A DNA stretch of 64,000 nucleotides from Epiperipatus broadwayi (taxonomy: Eukaryota; Onychophora; Udeonychophora; Euonychophora; Peripatidae). Where the stretch lies: positions 1,877,478 to 1,941,477 of the forward strand of contig JAQFVV010006231.1 in assembly GCA_028023455.1 (NCBI GenBank). The letters run 5' to 3'. The translations under genes and the position numbers were made by a program. How positions within the stretch are numbered: position 1 is the first letter of the stretch; the number at the start of each line of letters is the position of its first letter. The notes beneath the pieces were generated by a model, which made no database searches, was not told the DNA's origin, and saw only the letters and a list, made by a program, of their open reading frames with translations. Of the stretch, positions 22,546 to 35,839 are shown piece by piece.

Positions 22546-24077
22546 GTGCATTGAAATTAACACTCAATCAACTACTATAATAATTAAATTAAATACTCTC
22601 TAGCTTCACCATAAGGCAAAATGTTTTATAAGTAAAGATCAGGTGATTGTCTCATTACCTTATTATCTTATATGGAAAGATGTCTAAAGCATGTAAACTG
22701 TGAAGAATGAATATTAAATCAATCACACAGTTTAGATTGATATTATTAACTGACATGTTTATTCTTTCAATTCAAAATTGTCTATATCTATTCAAACAGT
22801 AAAAATATGTAATAAAAATACATTGAGTTTTAATAAATATGCAATTTATTGAGATTACAATTCATGCAACTGATATGATAGCATAGTTGAAATATTTTCT
22901 AGCAACAGCATAAGCCAATAATTTTTACATGAAGAGATTAGTCCAATCTTCTTTTATTACCCCATTTTCATATATAGAGGATTATCTGAAATACTTAAGC
23001 TAAAATACAATAATATTGAATCAATCACACAATTTAGACATTGTCAACAATGATTCAAACAATGTTTAAATGAAAAAAATTTTCAGACATATCAATCATT
23101 CATTTTTTCTAACTTGAGAAAATTAGCAAAGATGAACTGATATTTTTTCTTAAAAATTATTGTAATATGATGTGGCTAAAGGATTTCAATGACCTATTAT
23201 ACTAGTTGTATAAGTCTTAATATCAGTGTATTACACATACACTATTATATATTACAAAAATAAAGATGTAAATGAAAACAATTCCTGCATTCTACTGTGA
23301 ATACATATTGCTATTGGTGAAGGAAGGAATTCTTTGGAAGAACTTAAAATTTTCTTATGATGATCAAAATAAGTGTTCTTCAATTTTAAATCATTTGTAA
23401 CTAAGTTCTTTATAATGTAACAGTACCATTTCATGATTATTATCTCACCCAAAAAAAATAAAGCCAATATTTAAAAAAGTTCTGACCTGATATGAATAAT
23501 TTTTATTTATTGAGGCTTCCAGGAATGGTCATGATCTTGGGTGTCATCTTTTGTTCTGAGGTTTATTCTGAAGTCTATGTTTGAATTCATTCCATATTCT
23601 ATTAAGCTTTCACCACTATCATCTTTTTCTCATAAAATTTAAGACACTAAATATGATGTTAATTATGCTAACGTACTAATTATTCTAATGAATACTATTA
23701 GATATGAGAATGAGAGTTTAAACTTTAGTTAAATATAAAAACTCACATATAAAATGTCAATAAACACACAATAGTCAAAATTATATCATCATTGAGAAGT
23801 AATATTAATAGATTAGTCATTGTGAATATGATATAATATTAATTTCCAATTTAGTATTTTTAAATATGGGATTATAATTTAGGCTTTTGATTTAAATGTC
23901 TTAAACAATTCATAAAAAATAATTGAATCTTAAAATTTAACTTAACTTTCTTCTGGTATACTTTCAATATTTGAGGAGAAAGAAATTTTTATTATAGTAA
24001 AAAGGTAATAATCATAAAGATAAAAGAATAAAAATATATTATTACTGTTTTTAAGATATTTTATACAATTGCATTAG
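22546..24077. other. AT-rich non-coding stretch
   Basis: No supported gene. The short minus-strand frame at 23252-23467 has no motif. Confidence 0.5.
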
Positions 24078-24190
24078 AAAAATAACTTTCTAGCAGTAAT
24101 TATATATATATATATATATGCAGTTATTTTGATAAAAATAACTTTCTAGCAGTAATTATATATATATATATATATGCAGTTATTTTGATA
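24078..24190. repeat. Tandem duplication of a 56 bp unit
   Basis: Unit starting AAAAATAACTTTCTAGCAG, with an internal (TA)n and ending TGCAGTTATTTTGAT, occurs at 24078 and 24134. Confidence 0.9.
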
Positions 24191-24259
24191 ATTATACATA
24201 CAAATGTTGACTTGAATGTTCCTACCATTCCTCCATTTTACTTAATCAATAACTAACTA

Positions 24260-24450
24260 ATAGGGTATTATGTCAGTTTTCTGACGGCAGTGCAAATGAT
24301 TTCTAAGGCCGGTCAACACATGATGGCAGGCTACAGACTGCATTTATGTTAATTCTAGAGCTGAAACTGGCAACTTTTATTTTCTTTGTGCTGCATGGAT
24401 AGATGGTGAAGGTGGAGGCACTTTTCAAGGCTCAGCCAGACATATTGACT
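24260..24450. other. Moderate-GC unrecognised segment
   Basis: Composition rises relative to the flanks (for example GACGGCAGTGC and GGTGGAGGCAC). No frame or known repeat could be assigned; it may be a fragment of an old element. Confidence 0.3.
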
Positions 24451-24770
24451 AAACTAAAAGCATATTCATTCCTTTAATATAAATATACTCAAAAGTCTTT
24501 ATCATTATTATTTTCCTCATTCAAACTTGGAACTTCTTCACTGATGTTATCATCAATGTTAAAATAGATAGAGTTATATTTTAAATCAAAGCAATGAAAA
24601 CTCATTTTATGTTTGTACTCATCAATGCTGGATGTTGATGCAACACTTGTAAAGACTATTGTTATTTATCAAAAAAAAAAATAATGCTTGTTCAATCTAA
24701 TATTTATAAAGCAAAAAGTTTAAAATATTTAATTGTAAAAACTAGAAATTCTAATTATATATACATATAA

Positions 24771-24935
24771 AAAAGGAGAAAGATACCACATGTGAAATGG
24801 ATGGATAAAATAAAAAAGTGTGCAGGGGTGATATGGAGAAGAGAAGCTAAAGATAGGAGAAAATGGATTGAACTTGGAGAAATCTTGATCCTGCAGTGGA
24901 TTGATAATGGTTGATGATGATGATGATGATCAAAA
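24771..24935 (+). pseudogene. 5'-truncated LINE: last 47 codons and repeat tail
   Basis: The frame from 24771 to the TGA at 24912-24914 reads IPHVKWMDKIKKCAGV, IWRREAKDRRKWIELGE and QWIDNG before the stop. This is the conserved C-terminus of a group of non-LTR retrotransposon polyproteins (RW.D.I...AG..W...A.DR..W). It is followed by (GAT)n, the microsatellite-like tail typical of RTE-like LINEs. Everything upstream is lost, as happens when target-primed reverse transcription aborts early. The remaining frame has no damage, so the insertion may be recent. Confidence 0.75.
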
Positions 24936-25044
24936 ACTCATACAAAAATAGAGTTTATACTCTAACATTTTTATATAACTAAGAAAAAATAATGTTGGTA
25001 CCATCTAAAGTATATAAAATAAATAAACTTTTATATAATAGAAA

Positions 25045-25048
25045 TCTC

Positions 25049-25088
<40 letters not shown>

Positions 25089-25090
25089 GA
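25045..25090. repeat. (TA)n hairpin
   Basis: A (TA)n run of about 38 bases is bracketed by CACAA and TTGTG, making a perfect extended palindrome. Confidence 0.9.
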
Positions 25091-25909
25091 CCTTTAGCTT
25101 TGTCAGAAGCTAATTGCCAAGTCATGTTTTGTGCTAAAGTATCTAAAAAAGGAAATTTTATATAGTTTAATTCTGTAATCAGTAGATTTTTATTAGTGCT
25201 ATATAATGCGATAATTTTTATATAGAAAAGATATTGTATCAGTAATTTTATCAATTGTATAGCTGTAAAATAATTTGACAGCTTAAATTATAATATTTTA
25301 AAGTTTAAATAAATACTTATCATGCTATAAGTTAGTCATGATTAAATCACTTAAAATATTTTTAAAAGCTCATATCAATTTTAAATTCTGAAACCAATTT
25401 AACCCCACATTTTTGGTTTGCTGGTAACTTAAATTAAATCTATAATATTTTACTTAATTTTAATTTTGATGCAATATTATACTTAAATATTTTAAATTCA
25501 TTTACTTACAAAGGTTTAATAAAATTAATAATTAAAGATAGGATTTTTAAAATAATAGATAGTGGAATGTCTGAATAATCGAATGAGTATTATATTTAAT
25601 TTTAATGTTATTTGTTTTTAAAATATTTAAGGTTTAATTTTTTAAAAATGATTTAAATCTATTCTAAGATATTTGTCTAGATTAGAACAATGATAAATAA
25701 GTTTATTAAATATTATCTGTAATATTTGTTTTATTTTTTTAATACAATGAAAATCTCATTTTGTAATGTTTTAGTTTTATTCTGGTGTTGTAATTTTAAA
25801 TAATTATTTTATTGTGCCAGGAAGTACATTTTAGTTTTGTTTGTCTAGACAAGATAAAATTGATTTATTTTTTTATAAATAAAAATTTGATTAATAATTA
25901 ATTAATTTT

Positions 25910-26250
25910 AGTTGGTAACATTTCCTGGTTACCTTAGATTAGGGATTTGAACTAATCAGGGAAGATGTTATAAGTTAAAAGATTAATGATAGGTCTTATA
26001 AAGTAGTCACCTGACTCCTACTATAAATAAGGTGAAATTGACACCTGACAGAATTATTGATTTTACCTCTTCAATTATTTTAATTTTATTGTATGTAGCA
26101 GTTGTAATTCAAACCCCAGTTAAATTTTAAAAGTGTTATTTTATTTAAACTTTATTATCTCTTAGTTTAAGTATGGTAGGATAAATTTAAGATATCTGGA
26201 CACAAATTTCCAAATTTAAATCCCAAGGAAATAAAATCTTTATTTCCAGC
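25910..26250 (+). other. Short LTR-like unit (TATA box to AATAAA)
   Basis: CTATAAATAAGG near 26019 is a good TATA box. About 210 nt later a hairpin GGAAATAAA/TTTATTTCC (about 26228-26248) contains an AATAAA signal. GGTAAC and GTTACC flank 25914-25933. Promoter and polyadenylation signal so close together suggest a small solo LTR, but no target duplication is visible. Confidence 0.3.
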
Positions 26251-28895
26251 AGGCTTTTTATTAGTAATGTGATTTATTTATTACAATATTTAAGATGTTA
26301 TCTTTTAATTTTTTTATATTGGAGAACTTCAATGGTTACTATTGTTGTTTCCATTTTAATGACACGAGAGCAATTGTCAATTTCAATGAATGTAAGAAGT
26401 TAAATTTAAATTTGCCATAATATATTTAAATTTCTTAACAGCAATAATGACATTAAAAATATTAATAATTTCCTGATATTTTATTAAAAACATTTGTTTC
26501 ATATTAAATATTTTCTAGAATTTATTTCTTAAGTAAAAGATTTTTAATTCAGGATAATTGATGTAACAAGTATATTTGATCAGACATTTAAAAAAATGTA
26601 TTTTAAGTCTAGATAAGAAATATTTAAATTAATAATAGTTTTATACTTTAATATAAAAATGTATTTCTGCTTATTTTAACAAAATACATTATATTGTTAA
26701 TTTATGACAGCACATATAAAAGAATTATTATGACTGTTTTCTTCTCTTTAAAAGAGAGAAATCATTTTCTCAAGGAAGGGTGATATAAAAATCAACTTTC
26801 CATAAACTATTTAATAAATATTATGTGAAATTTAAAAGTTTTTTACTTGATAAAAAGGAAATATAAAATATACCCACAAAAGGATATTATATTTGAATGA
26901 ATTTAAATGACTTTTTCTACAGTAATTATTTTATAAACACTTGTAATAAAAAAACTACAAGCTGTTTTCTCTCCCCAAGCTTTGCTATTGAGACTGCTAT
27001 CATTATCAAAATAACATTTGATAGAAATATCTTTTTCCTTCAGAATATTTTCATAATTTTGGATAAATGTAATTTAAAGAAGTATGCTCTTGCAAAATAT
27101 TTATTTATTACAAGTTAAGATAATATTTATGATGAATTAATTTGGAAGCCTTCATTCAAATATTAAGTAATATTTACTCTAATTTAATATGTATCATAAA
27201 ATTGATAGATTTTTTTGTCAATGAATCATCATACATGTATCATATAACTTGCTAAGCATAATTATCTGAAATTTTATTAAGAATAAACAAAAAGCACTTT
27301 CCATATTTTAAAATTTATATTCTACATTTTGATATTATAATTATATTGCATTTATAATGGATATGTTTGCTGTCCACAAGACTTTGTTGCCAAATACTCC
27401 TATTCATGTTCCAGTTTAATTGTGATTGATTAAAGAAGATTAAAGAAAATATAAAGACTTCTTTATTTTATTGCTTATTTTAAATGACAAAAGGTCCTAC
27501 TTGTATTTATGATTTTTTGCATACCATGTTTTATTTCAGGTATTTTATATTTTATATGCTATTTTTTGAAATATTTTGACTTAAAAGTTGTCAGAATAGC
27601 AATCTATTACATTTACATATTTTAAAATAATGTTTTCTTTGCATATGAATCATTTATTTAGAAAGGTATATTCTATGTTGATTAAGTAGATGTATCTTTT
27701 TATTATTTATTTCATGTTTATTTATTGCCTAATTTTGTTCAAGTCACACTTGACATTCATTATTATTATTCATCATCTTTCACATCTGTTAGTTATAGTG
27801 TTTTAGTTAGAGATAGTAGTTTGTCTATTTTAGAAATATTTATTTATGCCAATGTATGTAGAGATAGTCACATTAGTCTCTCTCTTTATTCATTGTCCTT
27901 CTAGTGCACATATTCATATATTTTGGAGATAGTACCTTAAGTTCCTTCTATTTTAAGGCAATTCCTATGTAATATTTTGTCTCTGATGTGCATTCTCATT
28001 ATTTTCCTGACTAGTGACAAAGTAGTCTTCAAAAGTAGGTGTACTTTATCAGTTATACCATCATATTTTTTTTACTTTGCCTTACTCAGTTATTTGTAGA
28101 TGGATGTAATTTGTTGTTAATGATGTTGTAAAGCATAAATAATATTTTACCATGTCTTTATATGGCATTTAGATGATTTTATCAAGTTATTGAGGTTTAA
28201 TTTTACCTTTTATGACATTCTTGGTTAACTTAGATGTGAATGATTACTGTCAATATGTAAGTTCTATATTTGATTTTATTAATTATGAGGACAAAATATG
28301 ATAAAAAATTATTTTCAAAATTTGTAAAATTATATTTTGGGCATAAATATACAACATACAACTTACTTATCATTCCTTTGTCACTCGAGTCTTAATCTTA
28401 TATTATTACTGAGTGTGTTACATATTATAAAAATGACACTACTTATATAAATATTATTATCATTGTATGAATGCATTGATAAGTGAGAACTTTTTGATAA
28501 TTAAGGCAAAAGAAAGTTTATTTTAATCTGCTGGATTATGTCTGCTTAATCTAACTCAATTTTGTTTTTTGATAAAATGGAAATTTTAATTCTTCTGACA
28601 TGAATTTTGAGGAAATAACCTTTGTAAAAGTTTTTGGATATGTGGACTCCGAATATATTTAGTATTTGTGATTTTGTATTTGTTTTCTGTAAATAAATAT
28701 TTGTTTTGTCATTTAAAAAGTTTCTCATAATCATTTATTCATGTCAATACATTTATCAACTAGAAATCATTCCACATATTAACAGAAATCTAAATAATCA
28801 TATAAAATATTATTAGATTATTTTAAGTGTATTTTCTAAAAGAGTACATACACATTGAAGGTAATAAAAGTTACTTTATTGAATTATGTTTGAAT
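26251..28895. other. AT-rich non-coding stretch
   Basis: Very AT-rich; short frames at 26897-27118 and 28546-28734 have no motifs. Nothing recognised. Confidence 0.5.
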
Positions 28896-29184
28896 ATTGT
28901 AATTATATCACATGATCACCATCTCTATACTAGCACATAATTGTTGTAAACAAAGGCAAAACTCTCCATACAGTAGTGCCACCCTGTGCCAAACAGAGTA
29001 ATCAATGGATGCCAGAAAGCTTGTGCATAAAATCCCTATCTAGTGCCTACTCATCCAATATCCCCAGACTAATTTCTGGCTTGTGGCCATCATCAGCGAG
29101 GAGCCTTGGATCTGAGAGCACTGCACCTAGATCTTAGGATCATGTCACTACTGTATGGAAAGTTTTGCCTTTATTGTAATTATA
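28896..29184 (-). mobile_element. F1 family, copy A, with 12 nt target-site duplication
   Basis: ATTGTAATTATA flanks the copy at 28896-28907 and 29173-29184. The 265 bp between contains, on the plus strand, TCACATGATCACC, the arm GGCAAAACTCTCCATACAG, a central part and a short returning arm (TACTGTATGG...TTTTGCC). The ribozyme reads from the minus strand. This is the best bounded full-length-like member. No ORF. Confidence 0.8.
29055..29109 (-). ncRNA. Hammerhead ribozyme, F1 copy A
   Basis: On the minus strand: stem I 5' side CCAAGGCTCCTCG (29109-29097), core CTGATGA (29096-29090), stem-loop II UGGC-CACAA-GCCA (four perfect pairs), GAAA, a two-pair stem III (AU/GU around UA), C17, then UGGGGA and UUGG closing stem I. 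Stem I pairs CUCCUCG-side bases with UGGGGA and CCAA with UUGG around an internal loop. All catalytic-core positions are canonical. The very short stem III is characteristic of retroelement hammerheads, which are thought to cleave as dimers. Cleavage is predicted after the C at 29067. Confidence 0.8.
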
Positions 29185-32100
29185 CCTAAGAAAAAGATAT
29201 CTGTTTAATAAAAAGCTATAATTAGATTTATCATTTTGGATCACTTCAGCCAATTTGATCTATTTATTTAAAGATCACTGTGCTTATTTATTACAAAACT
29301 ATTTTTCATGTAAATCATATTTATTATTCTATGATAATTTAAATTATAAAACTTAATTCAAATTTGGTATATGTGTAAGGAGTTTTATTCTAGCGTATTT
29401 ACAATGGCTATGGAATCTCTTAACCATTCTTAATATCTGAATATCATTCTAAATTATTTTTTAACTTATTCCAAATTAAGATATCATGTTTTGTTTTATT
29501 TAAATTAATATTATTATTGTTATTATCATAATTACAATAAGATATTAATTCAGGGATAAATATATGTCTTATTTTATTTTCTAGGATATCATTCAATGTA
29601 GAATAAATGTGAAGAGTCAAAAAGAATTTATTTTATAATTAAATGAGATCATATTTCCCTAAGATACCCTGATTCGTTTCATGGACCATATTATTCGAAT
29701 TTATCTTGTTAATGAAGAAAATATTTTCAAAAGATAAATCTTGGCAAAGATTTAAAGGAACATTTTTCAATTTTATAAAACTAAATATAATGCTTTTATC
29801 AGATCATGGCAATAAAATAATTAGAAGATAGATAATAAGAATTGTAGTTATAGTAGATGTCTAAAGGAGAAAGACTTTAACTGTAACTTCAATAGCATAT
29901 GCTCACAATATTAAGTTTATTATTTATGCTCGAATGAGTTGAGATTTCTCCTTCTCTTAAGTCATTGATAATATTGTTTCTTATGTAGCATTTGGCATTT
30001 ATTGCATAAACTCATTAAACTTAGCTATTATATGGCATTTTAGCCTATATATTGTTGTTCATTTCCTTCCATATCATATTTTGACACAGTTATGATAATT
30101 GCAATCTCTTATCATCAGATACAATTTTGAATTGTCCAACTTGTTGGTGATTGGTCAACTGGAAGAACAGATCGATTGTGGCTCTCTCTTTTGGTTGTAA
30201 TATGTAATATATTTATCTAAAAACCATGATGAAATATATATTGAATTTTTTAACATCTATGGAAAGGATACACAACACTGAAAACACATTTGAGATATAT
30301 TATTTATTAGCAAGTTTTTTATGTTTCTTTCATTAATATTTTTTATTTTTAAATATATGAAAATGAAGAATGCAATTTGGAAAGACTAAGCTGTTGAAGT
30401 CATTTAAGTATGAAATAAAAAATAAAAAGCAAGGTTCAATTTATTCATATTTATAACAGAAAAAAATAAAAGTTATATATCAAATAATATTATAAAATCA
30501 CCATGGTTAAATATTAGGTATTTAGTATAAAGAAACACTAAATTGAAAACAATTCTAAACAAGAAATGTTAAATTTTACCATTATATATAGTTATATAAA
30601 ATATCTCGATAAATATATTACTTTTTTATTTAAAAAAAAAGTAATTAAATGAAGGAATTTGTTTTTTCAATTTTCTAAGCATAAGCAATAGAAAAAAATA
30701 ACATAATAAAGAATTTGTGTTTATATCAAACCAAATCATCAACATATTAACATATCTTAATCAAGCCCTGATAAGATTTACATTATAAAAGCTGGAAATC
30801 TATAATTATCAGCGATTTTAATGCCTCTATTAAAAATATGAAAACTAGTATTGAATTATTTTTTTAATATGAAAAAGAGAAGTTTAAACCTAAGCATAAA
30901 ATTGTGGAAATAAGCCTTCAATGTGCTACTAAGGAGCTTTCAAAATCAACAATAATTGATAACTATATTAATAGGATATGAAATCCTTTAGAAAGTTTTT
31001 TTTTTTTCAATTTATTGTCTAGATTTAATTTTTTTTTTTTTGCTTATTTTTAATATATTTTAATTATTTCTGATTTAATCTGAAAACAAAACTTACTTTA
31101 TTAATTACTGTTTTCAAAATAAATTTGATTTTTTTAAATATTACACATATTATAATGTGTAATATATAAGTGTGTGAGTTTGATTTCTCACTTAAACTGC
31201 CCTTTGCAAATGTACTTTACAGTGATTTATTGTAATATTTCTTTTTCTTCATTGTTTTATTTAAACAAATAGATAATTTTTAATTTTCCCAAAATATATG
31301 TATTTAGTTAGATTCATATACTTTCTATGATCTTAATTGAATAACGATTTTTTCTTTTATACTTTTCTTTATTTATTAATTTTTTTCAACCATGTGACTA
31401 ATATTGACTATTTAAATTTCACTTATTTTTCTATTTAAGTTAATTTATTTTTTCCATTTGCCTTGAAATCTGAAATACAGTTATCACAATATATTTGTGT
31501 GTATGTTAGACTTTTTTTTAGGTATCGGATATAAAAGTTATATTACCTGGGTTCATCCATGTGTAATTAATAGTAATATTGTATCAACATTTCAGGTGCA
31601 CACCTGTCATTAATTGGGTAAGAAATATTATTATATAAAATGTAAAATCATTACAAATAACAACATGCAAAGCAAGATTAAAATGTTTTCATAATTTAAA
31701 AAAATCTGTAACATAAAAGGTTAAAGAAATTGTTCAAATAGAACTTAGATCATGTTTGCTGATACAGTTCAGCCACTTAAAAATCTTGATAACCTCTAAA
31801 AAATCAGAGAAAGCATTGAGGTTTTTACAAAACCAAACACTATGTTAGCTCCTATTTAGAAGTTTTCCTTAACTCAATAATCAAAACAACTTTTAATTTT
31901 ATATTACATTATTTACTTAATACTACTTTCCCTTCCTTTCACATTTTTAAGAAAAATTGTTTGGATAAACATTTTAATTTTGTTCCATTTGTTTCTTGTA
32001 GCACCTCACAAAAAATGACACTTCTTACTCAAACAATACCAGATGGAATAAGAATAGCACATTTACTTTTCTTGGATGAGGGTAATGTGAACAACTCTCA

Positions 32101-32420
32101 TCATGGTCTATTCTTTTTCATGTTAAAGGGTCTAGTTACCCACAAACTTTTTTCTTATTGTCTAATTCATAGAAAGATAGTGACTTTTTTATTAACTTCA
32201 TTCAGAAGTTTTTTTTTTTAAAACTCACTTATAAAAGAAACGAATCAAGAATACATTAACAATGAATTATATAACTCTTAAATCTTCATACTTATGTGTA
32301 TTGCAGATGCTCTATATTAATTAAAATTGATGTGCCAATATAGCATAATTTATATGTGTGTGTAAAATAATAAGACACCTGTTAAAAATATACCAAATGT
32401 AAATTTTAATTTACAATAAT
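29185..32420. other. AT-rich non-coding stretch
   Basis: No gene, RNA or repeat family recognised. The 86-codon frame at 31961-32221 shows no domain. Confidence 0.5.
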
Positions 32421-32770
32421 GGTTATATATAGAGGGTTTGAACTCAGACTTTCACATGACTCTCAACTATCCATGCTATCTCATACTGCTAACACAGTTG
32501 CTCGCACAAATGTTGAAAAGATAAACAAGCACCAATATCTATATTTCATGCCAAACTAGCACTTGTCAGTTGGTCCATGTTATCATTTCCACACATATAT
32601 ACAATCAATGCTCAGCTTATATTAAGATAGACAATCTTCATACTTTAATGGACAGGCTTCAATCCACTCCACCTCACAACTCTTCAGCCATTCATTTCAT
32701 TGGAAATCTGATGGAACGCTCAAAGCCCTCATTGGTTCCAACCTTCTTATCCTACCTATGTTGACTAAAA
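32421..32770 (-). mobile_element. SINE-like family S1, copy 1
   Basis: On the minus strand the head contains GAGTTCAAACCC (32434-32445), a Pol III B-box-like motif, with TAGCATGGATAG upstream as a possible A box. The remaining 250 bp, including GGACAGGCTTCAATCCACTC, matches the central part of the element at 36.5-37.0 kb. CATAATTTA at 32344 and 32797 may be the target duplication. The 64-codon frame inside is not considered coding. Confidence 0.55.
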
Positions 32771-32799
32771 GTCACTCTGACCCCTCATGTACAGGACAT

Positions 32800-33690
32800 A
32801 ATTTATTTACATACATATATATGATTATACAAAAACTTGAAAATGTTTTTAAATAATTATCCTATACCCAACTCAATTAACCTTCAATTTTTTTTTATCA
32901 TTTATTAAATGGATATTTAGAATTATTTAATTTGATGGTTTATTGCATTTGACTTAGTTAAGATATCACATTTGGAGTGCTTATAAATAAAAAATTAAAG
33001 CAATAAGGATAGTGATGAAAAAAAGATTAAGATAAAATATAGATAGGGAGATTATAGAGCAGATTAGATGTATTAAATGTTAGAAAGATGGATAATGATA
33101 AAAATCAAAAAGTTAGTGAGAAATACAATGGATAAACAAACTTTTAAATTCAACCCAAAAAATGCTTTTTAAATGTTTATTTATATAAAAAAAAAATGTG
33201 AACAAATATAAAAAATTTGAGGAAGAAATCAAAATTCTAGAGATGTGGATTTGAAATGAATATGTAAGAGTATAATACGATCCAAAATGTTAAAAAAAAA
33301 AAGTGAGAACAATGCTTTTGAAATTGTGAAGGGAAAAATAAATTGAGCATATATTTAGAGGCAGAAAAATTATGAAAATTGTATTGAGAAAGAACTGTAG
33401 TTTTGTTGTTGTTGTTGTGTGAGAAAAACCATAGGATGAGAAAAAAATAACTACAGCAATGTGAAGAGTAGAATAAGAAAAAAAAGCTTTGAAGATTATC
33501 TGATGATCTACTGAGGTCTATGGTAGTTGCCTTTTAGCTGATAACTAATGATTATTGATGGTTACGATTAGTATTTTTATTATATAATATTCAGTAAACA
33601 ATCGCTCTAATATTTTAATTAATTTTTTTACTTTGCACTCATAACATATTACTGTACTTAGTCTTTTTTTCTATTACTGATGGTGAGTGC
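32800..33690. other. AT-rich non-coding stretch
   Basis: Purine-rich plus strand with poly-A runs and (TTG)n near 33400. No gene recognised. Confidence 0.5.
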
Positions 33691-33712
33691 ATCTATATAA
33701 CATGCTCAAGAC

Positions 33713-33975
33713 CTAGATTTGAATCCAATCAGTTAAAGATTTTTTTTTTTTAGATAGAAGGCTCATAATCAAGCAGCTAACAAACGAGTAATGGTTAATA
33801 ATGTAACAGTCAGAAACATGTGATTCGTTAACATAGTGCAGAATCTGACCACCACACAGAATGGCAGCATCATCTAGGTAGCAAAGCCACCCATAATACT
33901 GAGTTCGAAAATAGTTTATCAGTTCCACAATACAATCTATGAAACAACGCACCTGATGCCATGTTAGTAAACATT
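33713..33975 (-). other. Exon-like segment of uncertain status
   Basis: A 79-codon minus-strand frame (33713-33952) overlaps another short frame starting with ATG near 33963. Composition is less AT-rich than the surroundings, and a possible acceptor (TTGCTACCTAG) lies inside. An ATTGG box occurs upstream near 34035. No domain is recognised. It may be part of an old element or a first exon. Confidence 0.2.
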
Positions 33976-34668
33976 TCTTTAGGCACGGTGATCAGGGAGA
34001 TGCAAGAGAATCAATAATTTTAATTCGAGTTAACCAATCAGAACATTAATCTTAAACATTTATCTTTACAGAATCGAGGAAATATAATATGGAACGGGTA
34101 TCGAATAAATAAATAAAGAAGTAACGGCAGACATATAGTTTGACATTATTTATTGAAACATTTTAATAATAAATCATTTACTAATACTAATATTTAAAAT
34201 TGAGTAACGGAATTTTCCAATACTGTTAGATATCAAAGAAATACATTTATTTATTTAGAAACATTTATGCAAAATCATTTTACCAATAATACTTTATATT
34301 TAAGATTTCAATAGCGGTATTTTCCAATACTGTTATGTTTACAAAGAGAAATACATCTATTTGATGATGTAATCTAGCTACCTAAAATTCTCGAGCAAGT
34401 ATTTCTAAGGCATGCTGTTAGGGATTTATACTTTTGCAATACAAGAGTTTAAAGTAAGATTTATAATAGTAGCTGTGGACATATATTTATTTAATTAAAG
34501 ATATTTACTAATAACTAGGGGCAAACATTTATTTGAGAGTGAATTATGTCACTAATGCAGGGACAGAGTTATACATAGAATAATAAAGTTAATAAAAGAA
34601 ACACGTGGTACGTTTAGAAAGGCGATAGGAAGTGGCAGTATATTGAAACTGCAAAGCCATGAATGAGC

Positions 34669-35723
34669 TTATAAGAATGATGGGCTGGCATTTGCTGTAG
34701 GCCCAAAGAGGTAAGGTATCACATAAGCATAACCAGGGGCAAGTGGTTCGTGCCACAATTGCCTGTTGGCTGCATGACTTTCAGCAAGCCCTACAGGAGC
34801 ATTTATTATGTCTGCTTGTGTAGGATGACTGGGGTTAATTTCAACCCTATAGAATCCAGAATATTCAGGGCTTGTAATGGGTCATCGCATCTCTAAAATG
34901 TAATACATGTATAATGTACAGACAATTCTGTTAAGATTTAAATATATTTTATAACTCGGCCCTATATTATCAACATTTAATAAAGAACATTTGCGACTCT
35001 CAAAGAAATGCAATTTTATGGAATTATTAATTAAAATTTAATAAAATATAAACAATATGTAAACTGGGTGATTATTATAATGAATATGTCAGCCATTTGC
35101 TAAGCAGAAGACCCCAGTATTACAATAAATGAAGCATTGAATGCGTGTCAATTTATATGAAAATATTAAATAACTTATGGAGGTAAATATTAATGAAGAT
35201 TTGACATGCATCCACTGTTTCAAGCAATCATAGATTTATACTTAGAAAATTCTGAGCATGCGATAATTATATAATAAAGTGTACATTTTAGAAATACATA
35301 CCCAAGAAAGATAGAGATAGGCAGGCTAGATTGTTAAAGAAATTTACATAAGATTAATTATTAAATTTATAGTTTTACAAATGAAAATTTACAATTTATA
35401 GTTTATAAGTTATAAAAAGATGAATGAGCTATAGTGGGATATTAGTAGAGTACTCTAGAGAATTTGGATACAGGTACCTGTTTTATGAGAAGTTTTCCGA
35501 TTCGGTGATCAGTAGCAAATTGTTCATGATTCTAGCATTAGCAGTTCTTTCCAGTGTTTAGGTGATTTAGTTATTTGAATAGCAGTAGCAGTTTTCTAAT
35601 TGTCCAGGGCAGCAGATCTTTGGTTGATTTTATGGAGGGCACAGGCGTAGGTTCTCGGCAAACAATTGACCATCTCCCGGGTGAATGGTCTTTGGCGCTT
35701 TTTGCTCACCTATACTGTGGCAT
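34669..35723 (-). CDS. Candidate two-exon small gene, product unknown
   Basis: Exon 2 (34669-34870) is an open frame of 67 codons to a TAA, with protein-like composition, for example PEYSGFYRVEINPSHP and HEPLAPGYAYVIPYLFGP. Higher GC than its flanks. Exon 1 coding part (35710-35723) would be ATG CCA CAG TAT AG before a strong donor GTGAGC. The two join in phase if the acceptor is ACAAG at 34871-34875; that acceptor is weak, and a better-looking TTTTAG at about 34893 would give an early stop. A TATA-like TATTTTTAG lies upstream near 35805 and AATAAA downstream near 34490. I do not recognise the product. Alternatives are one exon of a larger gene, or a fossil element. Confidence 0.35.
34871..35709 (-). 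other. Putative intron of the candidate gene
   Basis: 839 nt of AT-rich DNA between the donor GTGAGC at 35704-35709 and the proposed acceptor. No other frame of note. Confidence 0.25.
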
Positions 35724-35839
35724 GTAAAACAATATATATCTTTGGAGACTCTCAACTGCTCAAAAGCAAAGCTAAAGTTCAACTCAAAAGTTCCTAGCAA
35801 GTCTAAAAATAGCCTCCCTTCTTAGATCTTATCTTTTAC

